Positions 9,073 to 18,115 of a DNA stretch of 64,000 nucleotides are shown in pieces. The first letter of the stretch is position 1; every line of letters begins with the position of its first letter. The stretch lies in assembly GCF_002844375.1 (NCBI RefSeq), contig NZ_CP024199.1, positions 3,264,001 through 3,328,000 of the forward strand, read 5' to 3'. Source of the stretch: Thalassospira marina. GTDB lineage: Bacteria; Pseudomonadota; Alphaproteobacteria; Rhodospirillales; Thalassospiraceae. Position numbers and translations under genes: made by a program. The notes below the pieces were generated by a model. The model worked only from the letters and a program-made list of their open reading frames with translations. It made no database searches and was not told the DNA's origin.

Positions 9073-9216
9073 AACGACCGTTCGGCGTTTTAAAACCCGT
9101 GCGTACCGCCACCGCATACACTGAAAAGCGTAGATAAACGACTACTTCAAGTCTGCCTTCAATGCCTTGGTGCAATTACCCCACAGACAGGCAGTAGCAA
9201 ATCCGTTGCTTGACGC

Positions 9217-9244
9217 ATCGCTATATTCAATGAAATATAGCGAT
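9217..9244. promoter_or_regulatory. ModE operator upstream of modA
   Basis: A perfect inverted repeat with 11-base arms ATCGCTATATT (9217-9227) and AATATAGCGAT (9234-9244) is separated by CAATGA. It matches the known ModE box (CGCTATAT, spacer, ATATAGCG), and lies 30 bases before the modA start, where molybdate-bound ModE would repress transcription. Confidence 0.93.
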
Positions 9245-9274
9245 AATTGATCCCCGAAAACTGGAGCCTTATGA

Positions 9275-10063
9275 ATGTTTAGCCCCCTGCCCCGAACCAT
9301 GCTGCATCTGGCAGCGGGTATTGGCATGTTGACCCTGCCGGTATTTGCCCATGCCGAAGACATTACCGTTTTTGCCGCCGCCAGCCTGACCGATGCGATG
9401 GGCGATGTTGCCAAAGCCTATGAGGCGCAAAACCCTGATGACCATGTGCGTCTGTCATTTGCCAGTTCATCCACCCTTGCGCGTCAGATCGCCGCAGGTG
9501 GCCCGGCGGAACTGTTTATTTCCGCCAATGAAAAATGGATGGACTGGCTTTCGGACCAGGACCTGCTTGAAGCAGGCACACGCAGCGACCTTTTGGGCAA
9601 TTCACTGGTGCTGATTGCCCCGGCGCAAAGCGATCTGGGCAATATCACGCTTGATGACAAAAGCGACCTGACCAGCCTGATTGGCGAAGACGACCGCATC
9701 GCCATTGGCGACCCGGACCATGTACCTGCCGGCATTTATGGCAAACAGGCACTTGGCAACCTGGGCATGTGGGAAAAAACCGAACCCCGCCTGGCACGGG
9801 CCGATAATGTGCGTGCGGCCCTGGCCCTGGTGGAACGCGGCGAAAGCCCGATTGGCATTGTTTACGGAACCGATGCCGCAATCAGCAAGGGTGTTAAAAT
9901 CGTTGCGACTTTCCCGGCAAACAGCCATCCTGCCATCACCTATCCGGTTGCAGTGATGAAGGAAATGAAAAACCCGGCATCAACCCGCCTGCTGGCTTTT
10001 CTGAAATCATCCGATGCAAGCACCATTTTCAGCCAGTATGGCTTTACCCTGCCCCAACAATAA
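9275..10063 (+). CDS. modA: Molybdate ABC transporter, periplasmic binding protein
   Basis: A 262-residue ModA protein that binds molybdate or tungstate in the periplasm. It has a Sec signal peptide (MFSPLPRTMLHLAAGIGMLT, cleavage after AHA near residue 28). The anion-binding region AAASLTDAM and the conserved SSSTLARQI segment are present, as is the later GDPDHVPAGIYG motif. CTGGAG precedes ATG 9275; another ATG four bases earlier is out of frame. It opens the modABC operon and sits directly behind a ModE operator, so expression should fall when molybdate is plentiful. Confidence 0.96.
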   Translation: MFSPLPRTMLHLAAGIGMLTLPVFAHAEDITVFAAASLTDAMGDVAKAYEAQNPDDHVRLSFASSSTLARQIAAGGPAELFISANEKWMDWLSDQDLLEAGTRSDLLGNSLVLIAPAQSDLGNITLDDKSDLTSLIGEDDRIAIGDPDHVPAGIYGKQALGNLGMWEKTEPRLARADNVRAALALVERGESPIGIVYGTDAAISKGVKIVATFPANSHPAITYPVAVMKEMKNPASTRLLAFLKSSDASTIFSQYGFTLPQQ

Positions 10064-10099
10064 CGACGACCAAATCAGCAAGTAACAGGCCCATCCCCC

Positions 10100-10801
10100 A
10101 TGACGCTGTCGCCTGCCGAAATTGATGCCCTGCTGTTAAGCCTTAAAATTGCGGCCGTTGCCGTGGCAGGGGCCCTGCCCTTTGCCATTTTGGCGGCCAG
10201 CATTTTGACATTCGGGCGTTTTCCCGGCCGGTTTCTGCTGGACGCGATTGTGCATTTACCGCTGATCCTGCCGCCAGTCGTGATGGGGTATTTACTGCTG
10301 ATCAGCTTTGGCACCCGCGCCCCTATCGGGGCGTGGCTGCTTCATACATTTGATATTCGCCTGGTTTTCAGCTGGGGCGGGGCGGCCCTGGCGGCAGGTA
10401 TTGTCAGCTTTCCCTTTCAGGTGCGCGCCATTCGCATTGCACTGGAAAATATTGACCCCGGCCTGCATCAGGCGGCCGAAACATTGGGTGCCGGGCCATT
10501 TGACCGGTTTTTCAACATCACCCTGCCGCTTGCCCTGCCGGGCATCATTGCCGGGGCGATTACTGCCTTTAGCGCCAGTCTGGGCGAATTTGGCGCGATC
10601 ATTACCTTTGTCTCAAACATTCCCGGCGAAACCCGCACCCTGCCGCTGGCGATTTATACCGCCATTCAAACACCGGGAGGCGAACTTGCCGCCGCACGGC
10701 TTGCCGCCCTGTCGATTGGCTTGGCCCTGTGCGGATTGATCATTTCGGAAATGACCATGCGCGGTATTCGCCAGAAACTGACCGGGCAGATCCGCCCATG
10801 A
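10100..10801 (+). CDS. modB: Molybdate ABC transporter permease
   Basis: A 233-residue inner-membrane permease of the ModB family. It has about five transmembrane helices, and the coupling-loop EAA motif reads AAETLGAGPFDRFFNITLPLALPGI, where it contacts ModC. Helix 1 begins near residue 10. The gene follows modA by 36 bases, and its stop overlaps the modC start in an ATGA, indicating translational coupling. Confidence 0.96.
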   Translation: MTLSPAEIDALLLSLKIAAVAVAGALPFAILAASILTFGRFPGRFLLDAIVHLPLILPPVVMGYLLLISFGTRAPIGAWLLHTFDIRLVFSWGGAALAAGIVSFPFQVRAIRIALENIDPGLHQAAETLGAGPFDRFFNITLPLALPGIIAGAITAFSASLGEFGAIITFVSNIPGETRTLPLAIYTAIQTPGGELAAARLAALSIGLALCGLIISEMTMRGIRQKLTGQIRP

Positions 10802-11976
10802 GCCTGAAGATCGACATTCGCCACCAAGCCGGAAACCTTGATTTACAGGCGCAATTCACGGTGGAACAACCGGGCATCACCGCCCTGTTTGGCCCGTCAG
10901 GCAGTGGTAAAACCACCCTGATCAATGCTATTGCCGGTTTGATCCAGCCCGATAACGGCACAATTGCCATTAACGACAGCACGGTTTTTGATAAAGGGAC
11001 AAAAACCCATTTGCCGCCGCGCAAAAGGCGGGTGGGTTATGTGTTTCAGGACGCAAGGCTGTTTCCGCATTTAACCGTGCGCAAAAACCTGTTTTTCGCC
11101 CATCGCCGTGCAACCAACCCATTGCCCGATAATGAAGTTGATGCCGTCATTTCGATGCTGGGTATTGGCAATTTGCTATCGCGCCGCCCGGCCAAACTTT
11201 CGGGCGGGGAACGGCAGCGTGTGTCGCTGGGCCGTGCGCTTTTGGGTAATCCGGATATTTTATTGCTCGACGAACCCCTTTCCGCCCTGGACCAGGCACG
11301 CAAGGAAGAAATCCTGCCATATCTGGAAGCACTGCGTGATCAACGCCGCCTGCCGATATTATATGTCAGCCATTCGATTGATGAAGTCGCCCGGCTGGCC
11401 GATCATATTGTGGTTATGGAAAATGGCCGGGTGCGTGCCAACGGGTCGGTATTTGATATTCTCGCCCGCACGGATTTGGCCCCCTTGACCGGGCAGTTTG
11501 ACGCTGGTGCCGTTATCCCCGCGACCGTGACCGGGCATGATATCGCAGGTGGCATTACCTATCTAGGCTGTGCAGGGCACCAATTGATTGTGCCGCTGCT
11601 GGCACCGCCGGCATCCAAACGGGAACAAAGAACGGGTCAGGATCAGGCACAACCAAGCCCCAATACCCCGCGGCAAACACGCCTGCACATTCGTGCGCGT
11701 GATGTCATGATTGCAAAATCGATCCCCGATGCCATCAGCGCCAATAATGTGCTGCCCAGTACCATCATGGCCCTGACACCGGTGGGATCCGGCAGTGTGG
11801 ATGTTGCCCTTCGTCTGGGCCATGCCAGCACAGGCAAAACCCTTACCACGCCGCTTATTCAGGCGCGCATCACCACCTGGTCGGCACAGCGCCTGTCGCT
11901 TGCGGTTGGGCAGCAGGTTTATGCCGTGATCAAATCAGTAATGGTGGATGGAAAATTGCGCGATACCGACGCCTGA
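10798..11976 (+). CDS. modC: Molybdate ABC transporter ATP-binding protein
   Basis: A 392-residue ATPase that powers ModAB. Walker A is GPSGSGKTT near residue 33, the signature is LSGGERQR, and Walker B with the D-loop is ILLLDEPLSALD. The C-terminal third holds the TOBE (molybdate-binding) domain typical of ModC, interrupted by a Gln/Arg-rich stretch (KREQRTGQDQAQPSPNT). The ATG at 10798 overlaps the modB stop and is preferred to an in-frame upstream codon inside modB. Confidence 0.96.
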   Translation: MSLKIDIRHQAGNLDLQAQFTVEQPGITALFGPSGSGKTTLINAIAGLIQPDNGTIAINDSTVFDKGTKTHLPPRKRRVGYVFQDARLFPHLTVRKNLFFAHRRATNPLPDNEVDAVISMLGIGNLLSRRPAKLSGGERQRVSLGRALLGNPDILLLDEPLSALDQARKEEILPYLEALRDQRRLPILYVSHSIDEVARLADHIVVMENGRVRANGSVFDILARTDLAPLTGQFDAGAVIPATVTGHDIAGGITYLGCAGHQLIVPLLAPPASKREQRTGQDQAQPSPNTPRQTRLHIRARDVMIAKSIPDAISANNVLPSTIMALTPVGSGSVDVALRLGHASTGKTLTTPLIQARITTWSAQRLSLAVGQQVYAVIKSVMVDGKLRDTDA

Positions 11977-12006
11977 TCGCCCGTTAAAAACCGACTGACA
12001 GGCGCA

Positions 12007-12411
12007 TCAGAGATCGTCATTTTCGGATGCATTCGCAACGGGTGCGCCTTCACCACCTTCCGGGGCAAGGCAGGCTGCAAGGTCGGCAAGGCTGGCCGTC
12101 ATCGCGGATCTGGCCTGTTGCTCGGCCGCAAGGTAAATGGCAATCACCCGTTCGCCCATTTCAGTAAGCGACGCGCCCCCATGCGCCTTGCCGCCAATGC
12201 GGGTTTCAATAACCGGGCTTGCGAAACTGCGGTTCAATTCATCGATCAACAACCACGCCCGGCGATAGGACATGCCCATCTTTCGCGCCGCCGCCGAGAT
12301 GGAGGCCTCGTTGGCAACGGCGCGCAAAAGGTCGATCTTGCCATATCCCAGGCGAACGCCACCGGGCAAATCGATTTTCAGACGGATTTTCAAGTCATTG
12401 GCATGTGTCAT
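12007..12411 (-). CDS. modE: ModE-like regulator, DNA-binding domain only
   Basis: A 134-residue protein with the ModE N-terminal winged helix: GYGKIDLLRAVANEASISAAARKMGMSYRRAWLLIDELN, then a wing with GGKAHGGASLTEMGERVI. It ends shortly after, in a Glu/Asp-rich tail, so the molybdate-binding TOBE repeats of full-length ModE (about 260 residues in E. coli) are absent. It is convergent with modC, 30 bases away. It is the natural candidate for binding the box at 9217-9244, but how it senses molybdate is not shown by the sequence. Confidence 0.88.
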   Translation of the reverse strand: MTHANDLKIRLKIDLPGGVRLGYGKIDLLRAVANEASISAAARKMGMSYRRAWLLIDELNRSFASPVIETRIGGKAHGGASLTEMGERVIAIYLAAEQQARSAMTASLADLAACLAPEGGEGAPVANASENDDL

Positions 12412-12582
12412 GGGCCAAGATTACCCGATCCACAATCGCGTTTCCATATGGCATTAGAGCCGCTTTCCCGGCCCGGCATGACAAGGCACGGCAATGCCAA
12501 ATTAAATAACAGGCAGAGCCACAAAGTGCGCTGCCTGTCATCCAGTTCCTGCATCAACCGGCTTTTTCAATGGGGGCTGTGA

Positions 12583-13530
12583 TCAATTGACCGGCGTGAT
12601 CAATGGTTTGCCCGCAAAAAATGCCACCAGATTATCGACAACCAGTTGCCCCATCGCATCGCGGGTTTCAACCGTGCCGCTGGCATGGTGCGGATAGATC
12701 ACGACATTATCCAGATCGGCAAAAGCCGGGTTCATGTGCGGTTCGTTATGGAACACATCCAACCCGGCCCCGCCAACGATACCATCACGCAATGCGGTGA
12801 TCAGGGCGGGTTCATCAATTACCGTGCCGCGCGCAATATTCACGACATAGCCCGTCGGGCCAAGGGCACGCAGCACATTCATATCGATCAGATTGCGGGT
12901 GGCTTCGCCGCCCGGGCAGGCCACCACGAGCACATTGGCCCAATCGGCCAGTTTCAACAGATCATTGAAATACTGATAGCTGACATCGCCCTGTTCACTG
13001 CGGCCAAAATAACCCAGTTCAACGCCAAATGGTTCTGCCCGGCTGGCAATGGCCTTGCCAATACGACCCAGGCCAACAATGCCCACCTTTTTGCGGTTAA
13101 GCGTTGTTGTCAGGGGCATGGGGCCGTTTTTCGACCAATTGCCGCTACGCGCCCAGCGATCCCCGACAACAAGGCGGCGCAGGGTTGCCAGCATTAGCAT
13201 GATCGCGGTATCGGCAACGTCGTCATTTAAAACATCGGGCGTGTTGGTAACACGAATGCCGCGCGCCGTGCAGGCGGCAACATCAATGGAATCATACCCA
13301 ACCCCAAAGCTGGTAATAACTTCAAGCTTTGGCAATTTTTCAATCAACCCGGCAGGAATGCCCACCCCCGCCGTCGTCATGACCAGACGCACCCGATCAG
13401 CAACACTGGCAACCAGCGCGTCCCGGTCGCTGCTTTGGTCAAAACGGTGCAGCACATATTCCTGTGCCAGCTTTTCCATTTGATGCGGACGCGCAGGGGA
13501 AACGACAAGAACGTCACGGCTATCAGACAT
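12583..13530 (-). CDS. D-2-hydroxyacid dehydrogenase (glyoxylate/hydroxypyruvate reductase type)
   Basis: A 315-residue NAD(P)-dependent dehydrogenase that interconverts 2-oxo acids and D-2-hydroxy acids. The Rossmann motif is VGIVGLGRIGKAIA. The catalytic Arg lies in NIARGTVID, the Glu in FHNEPHMNP, and the His in PHHASGTVETR. ATG 13530 follows CAGGAGAG and is preferred to a longer in-frame opening at 13659. The gene is upstream of modE on the same strand with a 171-base gap, so they may be separate units. Substrate could be glyoxylate, hydroxypyruvate or 2-ketogluconate. Confidence 0.92.
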   Translation of the reverse strand: MSDSRDVLVVSPARPHQMEKLAQEYVLHRFDQSSDRDALVASVADRVRLVMTTAGVGIPAGLIEKLPKLEVITSFGVGYDSIDVAACTARGIRVTNTPDVLNDDVADTAIMLMLATLRRLVVGDRWARSGNWSKNGPMPLTTTLNRKKVGIVGLGRIGKAIASRAEPFGVELGYFGRSEQGDVSYQYFNDLLKLADWANVLVVACPGGEATRNLIDMNVLRALGPTGYVVNIARGTVIDEPALITALRDGIVGGAGLDVFHNEPHMNPAFADLDNVVIYPHHASGTVETRDAMGQLVVDNLVAFFAGKPLITPVN

Positions 13531-13873
13531 ATTATGACTCTCCTGAAAAAAGCGATCCTGATGCCAGACCGGCGCAATCGCCCATTTATCATTGGTATGA
13601 CCAATAATGCCCAGAAGCGGCAGCAAGATGCAATGGCTGTGGGAAAATTTCCTGTCCATGTGCCATTAAGGCAATGAAATCAAATTTGTTTTATTTTCCC
13701 ACACAATTAAACCGGGAATGGAGGTGGATGAAAAAGGTTGCCTGAAAACCACCCCAGCACTGGCCAAACCGGCACGGGAAAAGTCAGCATATGAATATTA
13801 TACAGGCGCATAGAAACGCCTAACCGGCAGCCCTGCAGTATTGTGCCCGGTCCGCCCCCCCTGCTCCGATACA
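13531..13873. other. Intergenic region, nothing clear
   Basis: About 340 bases between two minus-strand genes. It includes an AT-rich stretch (13681-13710) that could hold the dehydrogenase promoter. I see no RNA gene, repeat or clear terminator. Confidence 0.4.
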
Positions 13874-14767
13874 CTAGCCTGCATGCTGTTTGACGAAATC
13901 GATAAAGGCGCGCAATGCGGCGGGCATCTGGCGGCGGCTGGGATAATAAAGCGACCAGCGATTGGTCGCGGGTGTCCAGTCTTCCAATACCTGCACCAGC
14001 TTGCCGGTTTCAAGTTCCGGTAGGGCATAGCCATCGATGATGAAGGCAAGACCAACACCGGAAAGGGCTGCACTGATCGCACGCCTTGCATCACTGGTGG
14101 TAAAGCGCCCATCAGGCAGCAGGTTGAATTCTTCATCACCTTTACGGAAATCCCATTCAAAATAGGCCCCGCCGGGAAACCGTATTTTGATGCAGTCATG
14201 ATTTAGCAAATCACGCGGATGAACCGGCATTTCGTGGGCGGCAAAATAATCGGGCGACCCAACAACGATATATTTCAACGGTTTACCAATGGGGACTGCG
14301 ATCATATCCCGCGCAATGTCGCTACCGTATCGGACACCCGCATCAAAGCCTTCGCTGACCATATCCACCAGGCTGTTATCGGCAATCAGTTCCACCGACA
14401 CACCGGGATAGGTTTTAAGAAAAGCTGGCAATAACGGCGACAAGACAAAATCCACCGCAGGCATGGGCGCGTTGATGCGCAAACGCCCCACCGTCTCCCC
14501 GCGCAGGGATTGCACTTCATCCACTGCCTCGCGGATATTGTCAAACGAGATACTGACCCGTGACATCAGCATATCGCCAGCTTCGGTAAGGGCGATGCTG
14601 CGCGTGGTGCGGTTCAGCAGGCGCATACCCAGCTGGTCTTCGATATTTTGCAAAGCCTGGCTCATGGCCGGGCCGGAAACACCCCGTTCCGCGGCTGCCT
14701 TGCGAAAGCTACCAGCCCGCACAATGGCAACAAAGGCTTCAAGGTCGCTGAAATTGATCCGTCGCAT
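13874..14767 (-). CDS. LysR-family transcriptional regulator
   Basis: A 297-residue LysR-type regulator. The N-terminal helix-turn-helix reads FRKAAAERGVSGPAMSQALQNIEDQLGMRLLNRTTRSI, followed by the effector-binding domain. ATG 14767, preceded by GGCAGGAAA, is chosen over an in-frame TTG at 14794. It diverges from the cytochrome c/iorAB operon across 231 bases and most likely controls it. Like the LysR at 8167 it belongs to the CrgA/DhcR-like group. No effector can be read from the sequence. Confidence 0.92.
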   Translation of the reverse strand: MRRINFSDLEAFVAIVRAGSFRKAAAERGVSGPAMSQALQNIEDQLGMRLLNRTTRSIALTEAGDMLMSRVSISFDNIREAVDEVQSLRGETVGRLRINAPMPAVDFVLSPLLPAFLKTYPGVSVELIADNSLVDMVSEGFDAGVRYGSDIARDMIAVPIGKPLKYIVVGSPDYFAAHEMPVHPRDLLNHDCIKIRFPGGAYFEWDFRKGDEEFNLLPDGRFTTSDARRAISAALSGVGLAFIIDGYALPELETGKLVQVLEDWTPATNRWSLYYPSRRQMPAALRAFIDFVKQHAG

Positions 14768-14998
14768 TGCCGGTTTCCTGCCATTAATTGCCAAACCCGT
14801 TTATCGAACCGACCCAACATGCCCGAAAAAACGCTGGCGCGCATTATTACAATTAAAAAGCAGTGCTTACCATATCAAGAAGATTTAGCGGCATTTTCTT
14901 ATCCATCTATGTCCGGCATCCTTTTGCCCTGACGGCTGGATGCGACAGAAGCATTGCATCGCCTGTCACTGTTTTCCGTAAACCAATGGCAAAGATTG

Positions 14999-15361
14999 AT
15001 GCGATTTTTCAAAACAGCCCCGTTACTGGCGATCTGTTTTCTGGCTGGTGCCGCCCACGCCCAGAATGCCGATGGCGAACGTCTTTTCAAACAGCGCTGT
15101 GGCGCCTGCCATTCGCTAAAAGCTGGTGAAAACCGTGTTGGCCCGTCCCTGGCCGACATTAACGGTCGCCCGGCCGGTAGCCTTGAAGGGGTGCGTTATT
15201 CGCCTGCTTTGCGCGATTCCGGCATTCGCTGGGACGCCACAAACCTGGATGCCTTTGTGGAAAATTCCAAAAAGCTGGTGCCCGGCACCCGCATGAATAT
15301 CCGCATTTCCGACCCCGACCAGCGCAAAGCGATCACGGATTATCTGTTATCGGCCCAATAA
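14999..15361 (+). CDS. Secreted class I cytochrome c
   Basis: A 120-residue monoheme cytochrome c. The Sec signal peptide ends AAHAQ near residue 21. The heme site CGACH is at residues 34-38 and the probable axial Met is M99 in PGTRMNI. ATG 14999 is preferred to an upstream TTG at 14954 because it places the signal peptide at the N-terminus; the ribosome site is weak. The gene lies 31 bases before the iron-sulfur subunit of a molybdo-hydroxylase, so this cytochrome is the likely electron acceptor of that periplasmic enzyme. Confidence 0.93.
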   Translation: MRFFKTAPLLAICFLAGAAHAQNADGERLFKQRCGACHSLKAGENRVGPSLADINGRPAGSLEGVRYSPALRDSGIRWDATNLDAFVENSKKLVPGTRMNIRISDPDQRKAITDYLLSAQ

Positions 15362-15392
15362 ACCTGCCAGCAACCGCCCAAAGGAGCCTTCG

Positions 15393-15845
15393 ATGTTACG
15401 CATGACGATTAATGGCCAGCCGTTTGAAACCGACGCCCAACCCGACACGCCGCTTTTGTGGGTATTACGCGAACATCTGGGCCTGACCGGCACCAAATTC
15501 GGATGCGGGGCGGGCATGTGCGGGGCCTGCACCGTGCATATTGATGGCGAAGCCACCTTTGCCTGCCAGATATCCCTGGCCGAGGTAACAGACGCCAAAA
15601 TCACCACCATCGAGGGCCTTTCGGAAACAGGCGATCATCCTTTGCAAAAAGCCTGGATCGCCGAACAGACCCCGCAATGCGGTTATTGCCAGTCCGGACA
15701 GATCATGCGGGCTGCCGCCCTTCTGGCAAACAATCCGACGCCCAGTCGCGATGAAATTACCGAATGGATGCAAACCAATATCTGCCGCTGCGGGACCTAT
15801 CCACGCATCATTCGTGCCATTGAACGCGCCGCAACGGAGTCCTGA
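15393..15845 (+). CDS. iorA: [2Fe-2S] subunit of molybdenum hydroxylase (IorA-like)
   Basis: A 150-residue electron-transfer subunit of the xanthine dehydrogenase/isoquinoline 1-oxidoreductase family. The plant-type ferredoxin cluster is held by C38, C43, C46 and C58 (CGAGMCGACTVHIDG). The second cluster uses C96, C99, C131 and C133 (CGYCQSGQ and CRC). AAAGGAG precedes the ATG. The stop is 2 bases before the large-subunit start. It has no signal peptide, so it probably travels with the Tat-exported large subunit. Confidence 0.95.
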   Translation: MLRMTINGQPFETDAQPDTPLLWVLREHLGLTGTKFGCGAGMCGACTVHIDGEATFACQISLAEVTDAKITTIEGLSETGDHPLQKAWIAEQTPQCGYCQSGQIMRAAALLANNPTPSRDEITEWMQTNICRCGTYPRIIRAIERAATES

Positions 15846-15847
15846 TC

Positions 15848-18037
15848 ATGAACGATATTTTAAAACCTTCCCGGCGCGGTTTTCTGATCGGGTCCGGTTC
15901 GCTGGCAATTGCCCTTCTGGCATCGGGTGGTGCGGGCATTTTGCGCAATAGCGCACAGGCAGCATCCGCCACGCAGGATGTGAATGCATGGGTCACCATC
16001 CATGCCGACGATAGCGTGGCCATCCGGTTTGCCTCTACCGAGATGGGACAGGGTGTTATGACGTCCCTTCCCATGATTGTGGCCGAAGAACTGGATGCCG
16101 ACTGGTCCAGGGTAAAGGTTGAACAGGTTAACCAAGGCCCGCTTGAAACCTATGGCAACCCGCAAACAGGCGGCATCCTGTTTACAGCAGGCAGTTCATC
16201 GATCGAAGGATATTACGACCGCCTGCGCCTGGCCGGTGCCACCGCCCGGCGCATTTTGATGCAGGCCGCCGCCAGCCACTGGAACGTCGCACTGGCAGAG
16301 GTCACCACCGGGCCGGGAATGGTTATTCACGCGCCAACCAGCCAGCGCCTGCGTTATGGCGAAATCGCCAGCTTGCCAACCCTGCCCGAAAATGTCCCGG
16401 CAGCAACCGAGGCCGATTTAAAACCACGCAGCGAATGGCGCATTATCGGCACCGATCAGGACCGGCGTGATATACCCGGTAAAACGCGTGGCGAAACGGT
16501 TTATTCCATTGATGTGCGCCTGCCCGGCATGGTTTATGCCGCACAAATTTTGGCACCGGTCGAAGGTGAAACACCTGCAAATATTGACGATACCCATGCC
16601 CGCGCCATCCCCGGTGTGGTGGATGTCATCGCCCTTAAAAACAGTGTCGCCATATTGGCCGAAAGCTTTGAAACGGCAATGGCCGCGCGCGAGCAGGTAA
16701 GTGTTAGCTGGTCGGAAACATCGCGGTTTCGCAATGCTGACAGCCAGCAGGAACTGGCCGATATTCGCGCCGCAGCCGAAAACCTTGAACGCGAAGCCGT
16801 AACCTGGTCCAGCCGGGGGGATGCAACGGCCATTCTGGCGCAAAACAGCGCACAAACGGTTTCGGCAACCTACATCACCGAACATGTCTATCACGCGCAG
16901 ATGGAACCGCTTTGCGCGATTGCCAGTGTAGATGAAGATGAAAAAGGCGCCGAAGTTTGGCTGGGAACGCAAAGCCAGACATTATCAATTGTTGCCGCAG
17001 CCCAGACACTGGGCACCACACCAGACCGCATTCGTTTCAATGCCATGCAAATGGGCGGCGGTTTTGGTCGACGCACCTTTTTTGCCCGCGATATTTTAAG
17101 CGATGCGATCATTCTTTCCCGCCAGATAAAACGTCCCGTCAAACTAATATGGACACGCGAGGATGATGTTAAAAATGGCTGGCTGCGCCCGGCGACCGCA
17201 CACCATATGACGGCCCTATTGGATGACAAAGGCGATGTTCGCGCCTTTCGCCACCGGGTTGCCAGCCCGTCCATTTTTGAGTTTGCCGCCCCGCAACGCT
17301 GGGAAAATGCCAAAGGCCGCGACCTTCTGGTGATGGAAGGCACGGAAAGCAGCGATTACGATATTCCCGACCTGATCGCGGAAAATGTGCTGATGGAACG
17401 CCAGTCGCGTGTTTCGGCATGGCGGGGCATTGGCTGGGGCATCAATTGTTATGCACGCGAATGCTTCATTGACGAACTTGCCAGTGCCGCTGGCAAAGAC
17501 CCGGTTACGTTCCGCCGTCGCCTGCTGGCAAAAAGCCCGCGTGGCCTTGCGGCGTTAAATGAAGTGATCCGCATGTCGGAATTTGGCAAAGTGCCCGAAG
17601 GCCGCGCCCACGGCCTTGCCTTTGCTGGTTACAAGGCAACCATCGGCGCGGGCGTTGCCGAAGTTTCCATCGACCCGGAAAACGGGTTTGTGAAGGTTCA
17701 CAAGTTTTGGGCGGCGGTTGATCCCGGCATTACCATTCACCCGAAAAACTGCGAAGCCCAGGTCGAAGGTGGTATCATTTTCGGGCTGTCCGGGCTGATG
17801 CGCGAACGTATCACGTTTAGCAACGGTGAAATCGATCAGAACAATTTTTATGATTACGAGCCGATGCGCATTAACGCCATCCCGGAAATTGCGGTGAATA
17901 TTATTGATTCCGGGGCGGCGCCATCGGGTGCTGGTGAAATTGGCATTCCCATGACCGGTGGAGCCGTGGCCAATGCCGTGCGCGCCCTGACGGGGCAGAA
18001 ATTGCAACATATGCCCTTTGCCATCGAAACAGCCTGA
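15848..18037 (+). CDS. iorB: Molybdopterin-binding subunit of molybdenum hydroxylase (IorB-like)
   Basis: A 729-residue Mo-cofactor subunit that hydroxylates aldehydes or N-heteroaromatic carbons. It starts with a twin-arginine signal (SRRGFLIGSGSLAIALL, RR at 9-10). The substrate/Mo region has GGGFGRR, and the C-terminal GAGEIGIP holds the conserved active-site Glu. Length and domain order match IorB-type single-chain subunits, which lack the FAD subunit of xanthine dehydrogenase. It is co-transcribed with iorA and a cytochrome c. The real substrate (isoquinoline, aldehyde or other) cannot be told from sequence. Confidence 0.94.
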   Translation: MNDILKPSRRGFLIGSGSLAIALLASGGAGILRNSAQAASATQDVNAWVTIHADDSVAIRFASTEMGQGVMTSLPMIVAEELDADWSRVKVEQVNQGPLETYGNPQTGGILFTAGSSSIEGYYDRLRLAGATARRILMQAAASHWNVALAEVTTGPGMVIHAPTSQRLRYGEIASLPTLPENVPAATEADLKPRSEWRIIGTDQDRRDIPGKTRGETVYSIDVRLPGMVYAAQILAPVEGETPANIDDTHARAIPGVVDVIALKNSVAILAESFETAMAAREQVSVSWSETSRFRNADSQQELADIRAAAENLEREAVTWSSRGDATAILAQNSAQTVSATYITEHVYHAQMEPLCAIASVDEDEKGAEVWLGTQSQTLSIVAAAQTLGTTPDRIRFNAMQMGGGFGRRTFFARDILSDAIILSRQIKRPVKLIWTREDDVKNGWLRPATAHHMTALLDDKGDVRAFRHRVASPSIFEFAAPQRWENAKGRDLLVMEGTESSDYDIPDLIAENVLMERQSRVSAWRGIGWGINCYARECFIDELASAAGKDPVTFRRRLLAKSPRGLAALNEVIRMSEFGKVPEGRAHGLAFAGYKATIGAGVAEVSIDPENGFVKVHKFWAAVDPGITIHPKNCEAQVEGGIIFGLSGLMRERITFSNGEIDQNNFYDYEPMRINAIPEIAVNIIDSGAAPSGAGEIGIPMTGGAVANAVRALTGQKLQHMPFAIETA

Positions 18038-18115
18038 CCATCTGATAATCCAGGCATCAACCAACAAAACCGCCCAAACAGGGCACGAGCAACCCAAACC
18101 AGCAGGCCGGAAAAG

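Noticed and set aside
16891..17343. Antisense frames within iorB
   Set aside because: Arginine/serine-rich shadow frames typical of GC-biased coding DNA.
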